Shown here piece by piece: positions 44,854-52,297 of a stretch of 64,000 bases of DNA (positions are counted from its first letter, which is position 1; every line of letters starts with the position of its first letter). Origin of the DNA: Pseudomonas bubulae. GTDB taxonomy: Bacteria > Pseudomonadota > Gammaproteobacteria > Pseudomonadales > Pseudomonadaceae. Below the pieces are notes generated by a model. That model made no database searches and was not told the DNA's origin. It worked only from the letters and a program-made list of their open reading frames with translations. The position numbers and the translations under genes are program-made. Location: NCBI RefSeq assembly GCF_037023725.1, contig NZ_CP146077.1, positions 4,994,501 to 5,058,500 on the forward strand. The letters are read 5' to 3'.

Positions 44854-47268
44854 TCACGCCTCCAGCCCCATAGCACGCAGATACTCAACAACCCGCTTAC
44901 TCCGGCTTTCGACCTCGGCAGTCAGCTCCGGCAAGGCACAGGCATAACGCTGTTCCAGCTCGCGCACACGATTGGTCAGTTGCTGGGTAACCCGCTCGAT
45001 CTCGGCCTCGATACCGGCCTGCAGGCTGGCTAGCCATTTGTCCTCGATCAACAGGGCTTGAACATCGTCCAGGCTGAGCGCGGAGTATTGGCGGAATACA
45101 GCCTGGTCCAGAGCCTCTTCGTCGCCTTTCAGAGCATTCTTTGCGTTGGCCTCGGCATCGAACAACTTCTTCGCTTGCTTGAGCGCGGCAACTTCTTCCG
45201 GGTCGCTGGCCAACCTCTGCCGTGCGGTCATGCTGGCCTTAGTGACTTTGTCCTTGTCGTTGAGCGCCTCGTTGAGCAGGCCATCATCACCGCAGTGTTC
45301 TTCCAGGTAGCTTTCCAGTTCCTGGCTGGCGTTGTCGTAAGCCGCTTGCAGTTGGCCAATGCGCGCCACCTTCTGCGGGAAGAAGCGCATGCTGATCAGA
45401 GCTGGCGGAATCAGCTCGGCCTTGTACTTGCTCTTGCCGATGACTAGATCCGGGGTTTCCTTAAGCTTTTCGCCTTTCTTGGCCACCAGCTCGCGCAGCT
45501 GCCTACCGGCGGCCCAGTCGTCCTGCACCAACACGTAGACGTCGTCCTGCATGGTCTCGGCCCAGTAATCCATGAGGATCTGATAAACGTCGTATTTACT
45601 TAGAAGAGGGATGGCGCTATAGCGCTCCAGCAGGTCTTCAGAGATGCGATGAATTACGGCTTTTGGCTTGTCACCGGGGTGGATGCTGGCCAGGTTGCTA
45701 CTGTCCCGCCATTGCTGGAACGGTGCCAGGCTACGCTCGGAAAAGGCAGTGAATTCCGGGTGAGCAAGGATGGTGCTCTTGACCTGATTGGCCCCTACGA
45801 GGGCATCACAGTAGCCGGCGCGGCCTGGCTTAAACAATGTGGCACGCAGGCTGGGGAACACCTGCCAGAAACGCTCAAGGGATTCGATGTCGGCATTGGG
45901 AATACCGCCCTGCAAATGGGCAGACAGGTCGTGCAGGTCTTCCGGCTCACTGGCGTCAATATAGCGCGGGATGTTCAGGTTGTAGTCGTTACCGGCAAAC
46001 TCGGCCAACGGCACCATGCGGCTGTAGCGCGGCAGCTGCAGCTGCCTGGTGAACACGTCCACCACCTTATGAATGTCCTGATCGCGCAGGCGGTTCTTGT
46101 TGCCGTCCTTCTTGAAACCTTTGCTGGCATCGATCATGAAGATGCCGGTGCGGTGTTTTGCCTGCTCCTTGTCCAGCACGATGATGCAGGCAGGAATGCC
46201 GGTGCCGTAGAAAAGGTTGGCCGGAAGGCCGATGATGCCCTTGATGTAACCCTGCTTGATCAGGTTCTCACGGATTCGCGCCTCGGCATTGCCACGGAAC
46301 AGCACGCCGTGGGGCAAAATTACCGCGCCCTTGCCGGTGCTTTTCAGAGACTTAAGGATGTGCAGCAGGAAGGCGTAATCACCGTTTTTCTCCGGCGGGA
46401 TGCCCCAGTTAAAGCGGCCGAACAGATCCTCTGTGGGATTTATGCCGCTGGTCCAATTTTTGTTCGAGAATGGCGGGTTGGCCACGGCAAAGTCGAATAG
46501 TTTGAGCTGGCCGATAGGGTCCTTCCAGTGCGGATCGGATAGGGTGTTGCCCTTCCAAATCTTGCCAGTGGCGTTATTGTGCAAAATCATGTTCATGCGC
46601 GCCAAGGCAGCGGTGGCGTTGTCCATCTCCTGACCGAAGATCGACAGACCACGCGGCGCTTCGTCACTGGCTTTAAGTAGCAGCGATCCAGACCCACAGG
46701 CCGGGTCATAGACGCTGGCGTCCTGCGGCGTGTCATGGCTGATGCCGACCACTTTGGCGACGATTCGAGAAACTTCCGAAGGGGTGTAGAACTGGCCCTT
46801 GCTCTTGCCCGACTCGGTAGCAAAGTGGCGCATCAGGTATTCGTAGGCGTCGCCCAGCAGGTCGTCACCGTCGGCGCGGTTGCTGGACATGTCCAGCCCT
46901 TCGAAAATGCCGATTAGCTTAGACAGGCGGTCGACCATTTCCTTGTCTTTGCCAAGCTTGTCTTCATCGTTGAAGTCGGCGACATCGATCACGCCCTTGA
47001 GGTCGTTCTCCTCGGCCAGGCGACTGATGATGGTGTTAATGTCTTCACCGATATTCTTGCTGCCCTTGAGTTCCACCATGTCATCGAAGCTGGCCCCCTG
47101 TGGCACCAGGATCATGCCATAGGGGTCACCCTTGAATTTGTCCGACACGTACTTCATGAACAGCAGGGTCAGGACGTAATCCTTGTACTGGGAAGCATCC
47201 ATACCGCCGCGCAATTCGTCGCAGCTGGCCCAAAGGGAGGAATAGAGAGCAGTTTTCTTGATGGCCAT
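44854..47268 (-). CDS. hsdM: type I restriction-modification DNA methyltransferase subunit M
   Basis: An 804-residue N6-adenine methyltransferase. The N-terminal helical domain (LWASCDELRGGMDASQYKDYVLTLLFMKYVSDKF) is followed by QFYTPSEVSRIVAKVVG, the AdoMet motif DPACGSGSLLLKA and the catalytic motif ANPPFSNKNW. About 300 extra C-terminal residues, rich in charged coiled-coil, make it longer than the EcoKI type. It is the first gene of the operon hsdM-hsdS-DUF262-DUF262/HNH-hsdR-M48, with a palindromic site 24 bases upstream. Confidence 0.95.
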   Translation of the reverse strand: MAIKKTALYSSLWASCDELRGGMDASQYKDYVLTLLFMKYVSDKFKGDPYGMILVPQGASFDDMVELKGSKNIGEDINTIISRLAEENDLKGVIDVADFNDEDKLGKDKEMVDRLSKLIGIFEGLDMSSNRADGDDLLGDAYEYLMRHFATESGKSKGQFYTPSEVSRIVAKVVGISHDTPQDASVYDPACGSGSLLLKASDEAPRGLSIFGQEMDNATAALARMNMILHNNATGKIWKGNTLSDPHWKDPIGQLKLFDFAVANPPFSNKNWTSGINPTEDLFGRFNWGIPPEKNGDYAFLLHILKSLKSTGKGAVILPHGVLFRGNAEARIRENLIKQGYIKGIIGLPANLFYGTGIPACIIVLDKEQAKHRTGIFMIDASKGFKKDGNKNRLRDQDIHKVVDVFTRQLQLPRYSRMVPLAEFAGNDYNLNIPRYIDASEPEDLHDLSAHLQGGIPNADIESLERFWQVFPSLRATLFKPGRAGYCDALVGANQVKSTILAHPEFTAFSERSLAPFQQWRDSSNLASIHPGDKPKAVIHRISEDLLERYSAIPLLSKYDVYQILMDYWAETMQDDVYVLVQDDWAAGRQLRELVAKKGEKLKETPDLVIGKSKYKAELIPPALISMRFFPQKVARIGQLQAAYDNASQELESYLEEHCGDDGLLNEALNDKDKVTKASMTARQRLASDPEEVAALKQAKKLFDAEANAKNALKGDEEALDQAVFRQYSALSLDDVQALLIEDKWLASLQAGIEAEIERVTQQLTNRVRELEQRYACALPELTAEVESRSKRVVEYLRAMGLEA

Positions 47269-47777
47269 GGGATTCCGTGTTCAGGGCAACAGCTAAGGCA
47301 ACTCTTGCCTTAGCACAATGATGCAATTTTCAGCGTTCCTAATTATCACATCTTGCATGGCACAAGACGATCAACGATCCAAGCTATTCCTCCTTGCAAT
47401 GCTGAAGTCCGCCGGATAACCGACGCAGACTCCATTCGCCACGAGGCAAGCAAGCTCTCATCTAGGCTGGACAAGAATCGGAGGATGAAGAGCACCAACC
47501 CGGCAACCGGCTGATCCGGCATAAAACGCCATGACCAGGGAAACCCCAGTCATGGCGTATTGAAACTGCTGGGAGCAAGCATGCAAAACCCACCCCAGAG
47601 GCCTGTGAATCACACAACTCCCTCTCGACAAAGCCGCGCCTTGAACACCCAAAACCGTCAAGCTGCGGTCTTAAGCGCAGCCAGCGCGCCCCCTAGAAGT
47701 AACGCCATGGCAAGTCAGTCAATCTGACTCGAGCCTAGTGAAAACTGAGCAGCTCTCCCCTGATCTGCTGCTGAGGT
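47269..47777. other. gene-free region between hsdM and the YagK-like gene
   Basis: Besides the palindrome at 47292-47314, this 509-base stretch holds a strong hairpin at 47526-47558 (ACGCCATGAC ... GTCATGGCGT with an inner GGG-AAA-CCC) followed on the minus strand by TTTTAT, which is a likely terminator for the YagK-like gene. Short open frames here have no Shine-Dalgarno or recognisable product. Confidence 0.55.
47292..47314. promoter_or_regulatory. perfect palindrome upstream of hsdM (putative operator)
   Basis: GCTAAGGCAA-CTC-TTGCCTTAGC, two exact 10-base arms with a 3-base centre, lies 24-46 bases before the hsdM start, where a repressor or the Hsd proteins could control expression. It has no T run and lies upstream, so it is not a terminator of hsdM. 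Confidence 0.65.
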
Positions 47778-48440
47778 TCATCCTCTACTACAACCAAACA
47801 CACGGCAGCGATTGCCGTACACCTTGGTCGCAACTTTGCAGAGGTAGCTCACTCGACGGAAGTACTGGGCCATCTCCGCCGGGTCATCCTGAGAGAGGTG
47901 GAATTCCGCGTTGGCGGGGACATGCACCAAGCCGTCAGCTTCAGCGACAGAAATTCCCAACGCACTGGCCCATGCCGACTGGATGCGGCGGTATAGGTTC
48001 TCTTGTGCTGAGTGAAAGCGTCCCACAGTGTGGTACGCATCCTTGTTGAGCAACAAGACAAAGTGGTAATGCGCTCGCCCCTCTCGCCCAATCTCCCTGA
48101 CCCAGCACCAGCGCACCTGTGTCTGATGTGCAGAGCCATTTAGTCGCTTGGAGCGCTCACGTGCTGATTGGATTCTGACGGTTAAGGAATCGACAAATCT
48201 GGAGATGACAGTGTTGTCTGATTCGAGTCGTAGGTCGTCGTCTGGAAAACGTAGATCGAAACGTACCGCGAATACCCGACGGTGAGCGCTGAGCGCTAAC
48301 TGAGTGGTTTCATGAAATCGTTCAAGGTATTCGGTAATGAAGGGGGTGTGGGACGTCATCACGGGTAGCCCTTGGAAGGTATTCTCGTGATGCAGGTGAA
48401 GATTGCTGTTACCGGGGTGACGCTTGGGCTGGTGTGTCAT
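47778..48440 (-). CDS. YagK/YfjJ-type, inovirus Gp2-like protein
   Basis: A 220-residue protein with RWCWVREIGREGRAHYHFVLLLNKDAYHTVGRF, the pattern of the YagK/YfjJ C-terminal (DUF3296) family related to filamentous-phage Gp2 replication initiators; HYHF resembles the HUH metal motif. It is common on P4-like satellites and cryptic islands next to AlpA. Start at 48440, or at 48359 (MTSHTPFITEYLERF) which has AAGG upstream. A terminator-like hairpin follows at 47526-47558. It may drive or may once have driven replication of the island. Confidence 0.78.
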   Translation of the reverse strand: MTHQPKRHPGNSNLHLHHENTFQGLPVMTSHTPFITEYLERFHETTQLALSAHRRVFAVRFDLRFPDDDLRLESDNTVISRFVDSLTVRIQSARERSKRLNGSAHQTQVRWCWVREIGREGRAHYHFVLLLNKDAYHTVGRFHSAQENLYRRIQSAWASALGISVAEADGLVHVPANAEFHLSQDDPAEMAQYFRRVSYLCKVATKVYGNRCRVFGCSRG

Positions 48441-48898
48441 GGGAATGATCCGCTGAGTAGGTACATCAACTCAGTGGGCTATGTATATTTATACGATTCG
48501 ATCTCCATGTGTAGCAGAACTCGGTTCAGTGACTGACGCTAGGAGCTGGATCCTGTCACTGCCTGAGCTCCCCCCTCAAAAAGGGGTGAGGGTGATGGAG
48601 ATGGTTGCCTTGAATGGACGTATGGGTAGGGTCCATTTGGTTGATGAAGGCTATGAGTACAACAGGCTATGTCATTGATAGTAGCAATGCCAAATGCATG
48701 GATATATAAATAATACTAATACCGAAACCTACCACCCCACTCCTGCAAGGGAGTGGAGCAGCAAACTGCCAGAGAGCGCGGCAAGAATGTGGCAGCTTCA
48801 GTGATTCAAATGCTCTGGAAATAAACCAAAGATTCGAGTCATCTGGTCAGCCTGAACGCCAACCGGATGACTTGACGAACGCTCAGCCAACCGGCTGA
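48441..48898. other. region between YagK-like and AlpA-like genes, no firm gene
   Basis: A plus-strand frame at 48481-48678 (65 codons, ending VHLVDEGYEYNRLCH) has no clear Shine-Dalgarno at its first ATG and no family that I recognise; it is left unannotated. A CCACTCC...GGAGTGG hairpin lies near 48737-48758. Nothing else is visible. Confidence 0.4.
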
Positions 48899-49120
48899 TT
48901 ACGCAGCCTTTAGCGGAGACACCGCAGTGAGAGACTCGTGTGCATCACGAGCCTCGATCCTGGCCATGACCCACCCCATAACCTCGCTTTCAACCCATCC
49001 AACAGCCCTGTCACCCAATGATACTGGCTTCGGAAAGCTCCCCTCGCCGATGTACTTGTAGATAGTGGACCGGCCCAGGCCGGTGCAGTCGATAACCTCT
49101 TTCAGACGGATGATCCTCAT
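48899..49120 (-). CDS. alpA: AlpA-family DNA-binding protein
   Basis: A 73-residue MerR-like winged helix: MRIIRLKEVIDCTGLGRSTIYKYIGEGSFPKPVSLGDRAVGWVESEV is the AlpA pattern. AlpA proteins act as excisionase-like activators of P4-type integrase modules. The start at 49120 follows GGAGACAG-like purines and matches the family; five extra codons upstream are unlikely. It is the island's best candidate for controlling excision. Confidence 0.9.
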   Translation of the reverse strand: MRIIRLKEVIDCTGLGRSTIYKYIGEGSFPKPVSLGDRAVGWVESEVMGWVMARIEARDAHESLTAVSPLKAA

Positions 49121-49772
49121 GAACTGTCTCCTCATATTCGTTCAGAGGATTCGCAAGGTCTGTAAATAAATACTCACCACGCCTACTGCTTAACTCTGAC
49201 CGCCCAGGCTTCGCAGAAAACCCCATCAGAACGGCATAGCCTGAGCCGCTCAGTTGAAGAGTTATTAGCCTAAAATTCGACCGACGCCACTCAGCTCAGA
49301 ATCAACTGCGTCAAGCGGAGACGCAAGCCTAGGGAGCTTTGCCAATATCTTGGGCAAGATATTGGCGACAAATCAATTCGACCTGCACAGAGCGCTAATC
49401 ACCTCTGCACGCGCCCGACTTCGGCCACCACCTTTGCCACACGCCAAAGACTCGAAGCAGTCTCGGTCAGTCGTTCGAAAAAACCACGCACACTGTGCGC
49501 CCCACGCTTCGACGAATTTACGAGCGCAGCCTATTAGTAGCATGCGCTGACAACCTCGCCGCCACTCGATATCAGCACCCACGAGCCCGATTCTTACTAA
49601 TAGGCTTAACGCCATATGCACCAACGTATCCAGGAACGCGATAAAAACGTTACTGACGCCCCGCCTCAAAACCCATATCGATTTACACAGTGAAAGCATT
49701 AAGTACGGCAAAAAACCAACCATATATGGCTACAGAGCCCAGCTTTACTGGCTATCATGAGAAATATTAATC
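49121..49772. other. gene-poor region upstream of AlpA
   Basis: A perfect inverted repeat GCCAATATCTTG-GG-CAAGATATTGGC lies at 49341-49366 and may be a regulator site. A minus-strand frame at 49373-49723 and a plus-strand frame at 49350-49550 have no Shine-Dalgarno or family likeness and are not called. Composition turns strongly AT-rich towards 49740. Confidence 0.45.
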
Positions 49773-49890
49773 TAGAATACCAATAGAATATTCATAGAAT
49801 AATAATTGATCCACCATAGGAACTAAATAGAACGCACGTAGAATTCATATATAATTCAATTAGAATAAAACCTATTAAATAGAATATTTC
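49773..49890 (+). repeat. 11-bp phased TAGAAT repeat array (iteron-like)
   Basis: TAGAAT or one-base variants start at 49773, 49784, 49795, 49817 (TAGGAA), 49828 (TAGAAC), 49839, 49850 (TATAAT) and 49861, with a degenerate unit at 49806: nine consecutive units exactly 11 bases apart. A further copy at 49880 is out of phase. The array ends 32 bases before the ribbon-helix-helix gene. It looks like an operator array or iterons of a replication origin. Confidence 0.85.
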
Positions 49891-49922
49891 TTTTAACTTA
49901 TACGCTTCGATAGAGCACTGCT

Positions 49923-50774
49923 ATGATAGAGACTTTTGTTGTTGACGATAGTGGGGTTGACGAGCTGAGCCAGCTGCTCACGGGGCCACGACGAACCACT
50001 CGTCATGACATCTGGTTATGGCTCTACCTGGACGATTACGAAAATGCCGGCTTCGATCCCGCCACGTGCAACGGCATTACTATGAGAGACACCATCGCCG
50101 GTTTTCTGAAGAAAAATACCGACAACCTTGCGACGATAAACTCGAAGAAAGATCGGTTTCTGATTCCAGATATCTACCTCAAGTGGATTGAGGAGGATGA
50201 ACGCCAATATCAATGGCTACTTGGCAGAATCAAAAACATCACTGAGTCGAGACTGCCTCGGGGGCTGGTACACCTCACCGGCAGGAATCATCTCATCGCC
50301 ATGCTCGATCTCTGGAATGTCGAAATTGGAAAGAAAGCAGGCAAAATCGAACGACTTCGCGATCACTGGCTTAGCCATAAGGCTAAGGACCGTGAGTTCG
50401 AGTGGTTCGAAGACAAAAAAGATGGCAACAAACGCTGCAAGTGCGCATGGGAATGGCTGGAGAAGAACCCTCCATCCATATTTAAGAGACCACCTCCTAT
50501 CAGCAACTACAAAGAGCTGCTCATGTACTTCGATGAAGCGGAGCACGGGCCTCATGAGCAGAAAGCTATCATCCAAGGCATCAAGAAGCGATGGAGCCGC
50601 AAGCAGTTCGACGAACGCGCAGCAGATAAGAAGCAGGTTAACGTCATGCTATCGAAAACCGTGATCGACCTACTCGATACGCTGGCGAAAAAGCACAAGC
50701 TGAAACGAGCTCAAGTCTTGGAGCTTCTGATAACTACGGAGTCGAGGATGGCGTGCACCTCACAGGCAGGCTGA
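49923..50774 (+). CDS. hypothetical protein with C-terminal ribbon-helix-helix
   Basis: A 283-residue protein, not a family that I recognise overall. Residues 1-210 are polar and mostly helical with several Trp (DIWLWLYLDDYENAGFDP). The last 40-50 residues, KKQVNVMLSKTVIDLLDTLAKKHKLKRAQVLELLITTE, fit a ribbon-helix-helix DNA-binding unit. Together with the 11-bp repeat array directly upstream, an autoregulator or an iteron-binding replication or partition protein is plausible. It is the last gene before the right end of the island and shares strand with the integrase. Confidence 0.72.
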   Translation: MIETFVVDDSGVDELSQLLTGPRRTTRHDIWLWLYLDDYENAGFDPATCNGITMRDTIAGFLKKNTDNLATINSKKDRFLIPDIYLKWIEEDERQYQWLLGRIKNITESRLPRGLVHLTGRNHLIAMLDLWNVEIGKKAGKIERLRDHWLSHKAKDREFEWFEDKKDGNKRCKCAWEWLEKNPPSIFKRPPPISNYKELLMYFDEAEHGPHEQKAIIQGIKKRWSRKQFDERAADKKQVNVMLSKTVIDLLDTLAKKHKLKRAQVLELLITTESRMACTSQAG

Positions 50775-50853
50775 AAGGTAGCTAGGGAAACTACCTTAGC
50801 TGATGGAACCAGCCAGACACCCGCCTTTCCTCTGCACCGCCAGCCCAAAGCCT

Positions 50854-50879
50854 TGGTATTCCAAATGGTATTCCAAGCC
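50854..50879 (+). repeat. right-end integrase arm repeats
   Basis: GGTATTCC at 50855 and 50867, again 12 bases apart, inside a 26-base string that differs from the left-end copy (22645-22670) at only two positions. The pairing of arm repeats at both ends supports this as the inner side of attR. Confidence 0.75.
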
Positions 50880-50927
50880 AATTCAATAACCAATATACTA
50901 TTTTAAAATCAATAAGTTAGACAAACA

Positions 50928-50949
50928 GTTCAAATTACCCCGGCCCACC
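50928..50949 (+). other. attR core (degenerate tmRNA 3' end copy)
   Basis: GTTCAAATTACCCCGGCCCA followed by CC aligns with the tmRNA 3' end GTTCAAATCCCCCCGGCTCC followed by ACC, differing by two substitutions and a one-base gap. It lies 50 bases outside the right arm repeats. Confidence 0.6.
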
Positions 50950-50992
50950 TAATAGCTGTCCAGACCTGTCCCAGACAGTCTGAGCAACACCT

Positions 50993-51022
50993 CAAGAAGC
51001 CCGCCCCGTGCGGGCGTTCTTG
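50993..51022 (+). terminator. probable original ssrA terminator, displaced by the island
   Basis: CAAGAAGCCCGCCCC-GTGCGGGCGTTCTTG forms a long stem (one bulge-like mismatch) followed by TTTC. It stands 44 bases after the attR core, where a tmRNA terminator would be in an empty chromosome. Its origin is inferred. Confidence 0.6.
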
Positions 51023-51107
51023 TTTCTGGCTATCCGCCACTGCCTGCCCATTCTTGTACCACGCCCGAAACCACCAGAAACACTCCGCACGGTTGCGCTT
51101 TTCAAAG

Positions 51108-51359
51108 GGTGGCGTTACCTTTTTACTGTCGCTGCAAATTCAGCGACTGGGTTTAGCGGCCCGGTGAACAATAGGCGCACAGGCGCCACCATAACGATTG
51201 CAGGCGCTTTTTTTGTGTCCGCATATCTGTATTATGGCGGCTGTGCGTGGGAGGCCTTCGGGCCTGCCGGGTTCCTATTGTCCCGGTCCGCTAACCTGCG
51301 CACAGCTGCCACCCTCTTTCGTTTAGCGGCGATTCGTGGCAGCTCCTCAACAATAGGAG
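51108..51359 (+). ncRNA. structured leader RNA with A-B-A complementary elements (P4-immunity-like)
   Basis: The parts in order are: hairpin GTCGCTG/CAGCGAC (51128-51147); element A ACAATAGG (51168-51175); terminator GCGCC...GGCGC plus seven T (51183-51214); a 12-bp stem (51236-51247 with 51299-51310, one G-U) enclosing a UUCG hairpin (51252-51265) and a CCGGG/CCCGG hairpin (51267-51286) whose 10-base loop holds element B CCTATTGT (51274-51281); an alternative stem AGCTGCCAC/GTGGCAGCT (51304-51312 with 51336-51344); and a second A copy, ACAATAGGAG (51350-51359), which is the Shine-Dalgarno of the next ORF. B is complementary to both A copies. GTTTAGCGGC also occurs twice (51151, 51321). A long open frame across this region is not a supported protein. 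Confidence 0.65.
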
Positions 51360-51368
51360 TTACGCCAA

Positions 51369-51500
51369 ATGAATCACACCCGCAATCCGTCCAAAATTCG
51401 CGCCGCGGCTTATCGAGCCATGGCCCTCGTCGCATTACACGCCGACTCCAGCCTTGTCACCCGCCACAACTCCCTCGTGACCAAAAGAGGCGACCTATGA
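51369..51500 (+). CDS. 43-aa protein upstream of the DUF3077 gene
   Basis: An ATG 9 bases after AGGAG opens MNHTRNPSKIRAAAYRAMAL and ends in GDL at 51500; its stop overlaps the DUF3077 start (ATGA). The product is small, basic and alanine-rich. The Shine-Dalgarno is part of the second ACAATAGG element of the structured leader, so its translation would be blocked when that element pairs with CCTATTGT. Function unknown. Confidence 0.6.
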   Translation: MNHTRNPSKIRAAAYRAMALVALHADSSLVTRHNSLVTKRGDL

Positions 51501-51781
51501 CCTCTCCAGCCATGATCCAGACCGTCGGCGGCGCCACCTTCGCCAAATGCAACGTAGGCGACCAGCGTCTATTTACCGTCAATGCCGGTATTTCAGGCGA
51601 AGAAGCACTGCAGCACGCCTCTCTCATTATGAACTGCATCAACACGCTCACGTTTCTCGGTGCAATGGATGATGGCAACGAAGCAATGAGGTGGGCTTCA
51701 CACTATCTCAGCGAAATGGCCAAAGCACTTGTCGATGATGTCACCCTGGGGCTTCAACAGGTTCAGGACGGTGGTCTATGA
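51497..51781 (+). CDS. DUF3077 protein
   Basis: A 94-residue protein starting MTSPAMIQTVGGATFAKCNV. The pattern F-x-VNAGISGEEALQHASLIMNC and MRWASHYLSEMAKALVDD fits the DUF3077 family of small pseudomonad proteins. It is translationally coupled to the 43-aa ORF by a four-base overlap and sits behind the structured RNA leader, so it is the probable regulated output. No function is known. Confidence 0.78.
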   Translation: MTSPAMIQTVGGATFAKCNVGDQRLFTVNAGISGEEALQHASLIMNCINTLTFLGAMDDGNEAMRWASHYLSEMAKALVDDVTLGLQQVQDGGL

Positions 51782-51885
51782 CCTCAAAAAGCCTCTGTTC
51801 ACGGTGATCAAACGGCCAATACACCTTTCGAACTTCGAGTTAAGGGCTATCGCGTGCACTTAAAAATAGGCGGACACCATCGACC

Positions 51886-52071
51886 TTAATTTGTGAGTTC
51901 GGAAGGTGTGCTGGTCGTTCCCTTCGATGCGCTCTGGGACACGCCAGCTTTAACCCTGGCCTCGGCCGCAGCCAATAGCTTCACTTCGGTAGTGGGTACC
52001 ACCTTGCCAGCTTTCATTTGACGTACCGAAGCCAACAAGTCTTTTTGAAAATTCTCCATTTCATGATCCAT
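51886..52071 (-). pseudogene. possible remnant of an XRE-type antitoxin (NadS-like N-terminus)
   Basis: A 61-codon frame with a Shine-Dalgarno (AAGG) reads MDHEMENFQKDLLASVRQMKAGKVV then VKAGVSQSA before running into low-complexity SKGTTSTPSELTN. The first part resembles the N-terminus of NadS/HigA-like regulators, where VSQSAFA begins the helix-turn-helix; here the frame loses likeness exactly there. I read it as truncated or frameshifted. It may alternatively be an intact small protein. Confidence 0.4.
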
Positions 52072-52297
52072 TACTGACCTTCTCTTTCAATTGATTCAGG
52101 AAAACGGTCGGCAGGTTGTCGAATTAGCCCCGTCCACCCTGCCTGAACGTTCAGTGCTCTTTGTAGTGCTCTGATAAACCCACCCCACCTACCCCACCCC
52201 CCACACAAATAGTCCAACTGAACGATGAGCCCCTCCCCCAGTCAGGCCGAGCATCAGCTCAGCGCCAAACCAACCGGCAGACTGAAAAGGGGACAAG

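Larger units (their letters stand above)
22509..50949 (+). mobile_element. P4-type genomic island integrated at the tmRNA 3' end, defence cargo
   Basis: The left end is the 3' end of ssrA followed within 200 bases by a tyrosine recombinase. The right end is set by a degenerate copy of the tmRNA 3' end (50928-50949) and by a copy of the integrase-side arm repeat (50854-50879). Inside are a RES protein, a Lamassu-type system, type I restriction with two DUF262 genes, a broken nuclease-like gene, DUF932, RadC, YagK/Gp2-like, AlpA and a ribbon-helix-helix gene. The boundaries are inferred; because the att copies differ at several positions, the island may be old or no longer excisable. Confidence 0.8.

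Noticed and set aside
48481..48678. Plus-strand 65-codon frame
   Set aside because: The first ATG lacks a ribosome-binding site and the product resembles nothing that I know; left as uncertain.
49373..49723. Minus-strand 116-codon frame with hydrophobic N-terminus
   Set aside because: There is no Shine-Dalgarno, no recognisable family and no operon context; not enough to call a gene.
49773..49890. Considered a CRISPR array
   Set aside because: Repeats are 6 bases with 5-base gaps at an 11-base period; CRISPR repeats and spacers are several times longer and no cas gene is present.
51008..51781. Single plus-strand open frame of 257 codons across the structured leader and DUF3077
   Set aside because: Only the last 94 codons look like protein; the upstream part has no Shine-Dalgarno, odd composition, and coincides with stems and a terminator. 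The Shine-Dalgarno at 51355 serves the overlapping 43-aa frame instead.
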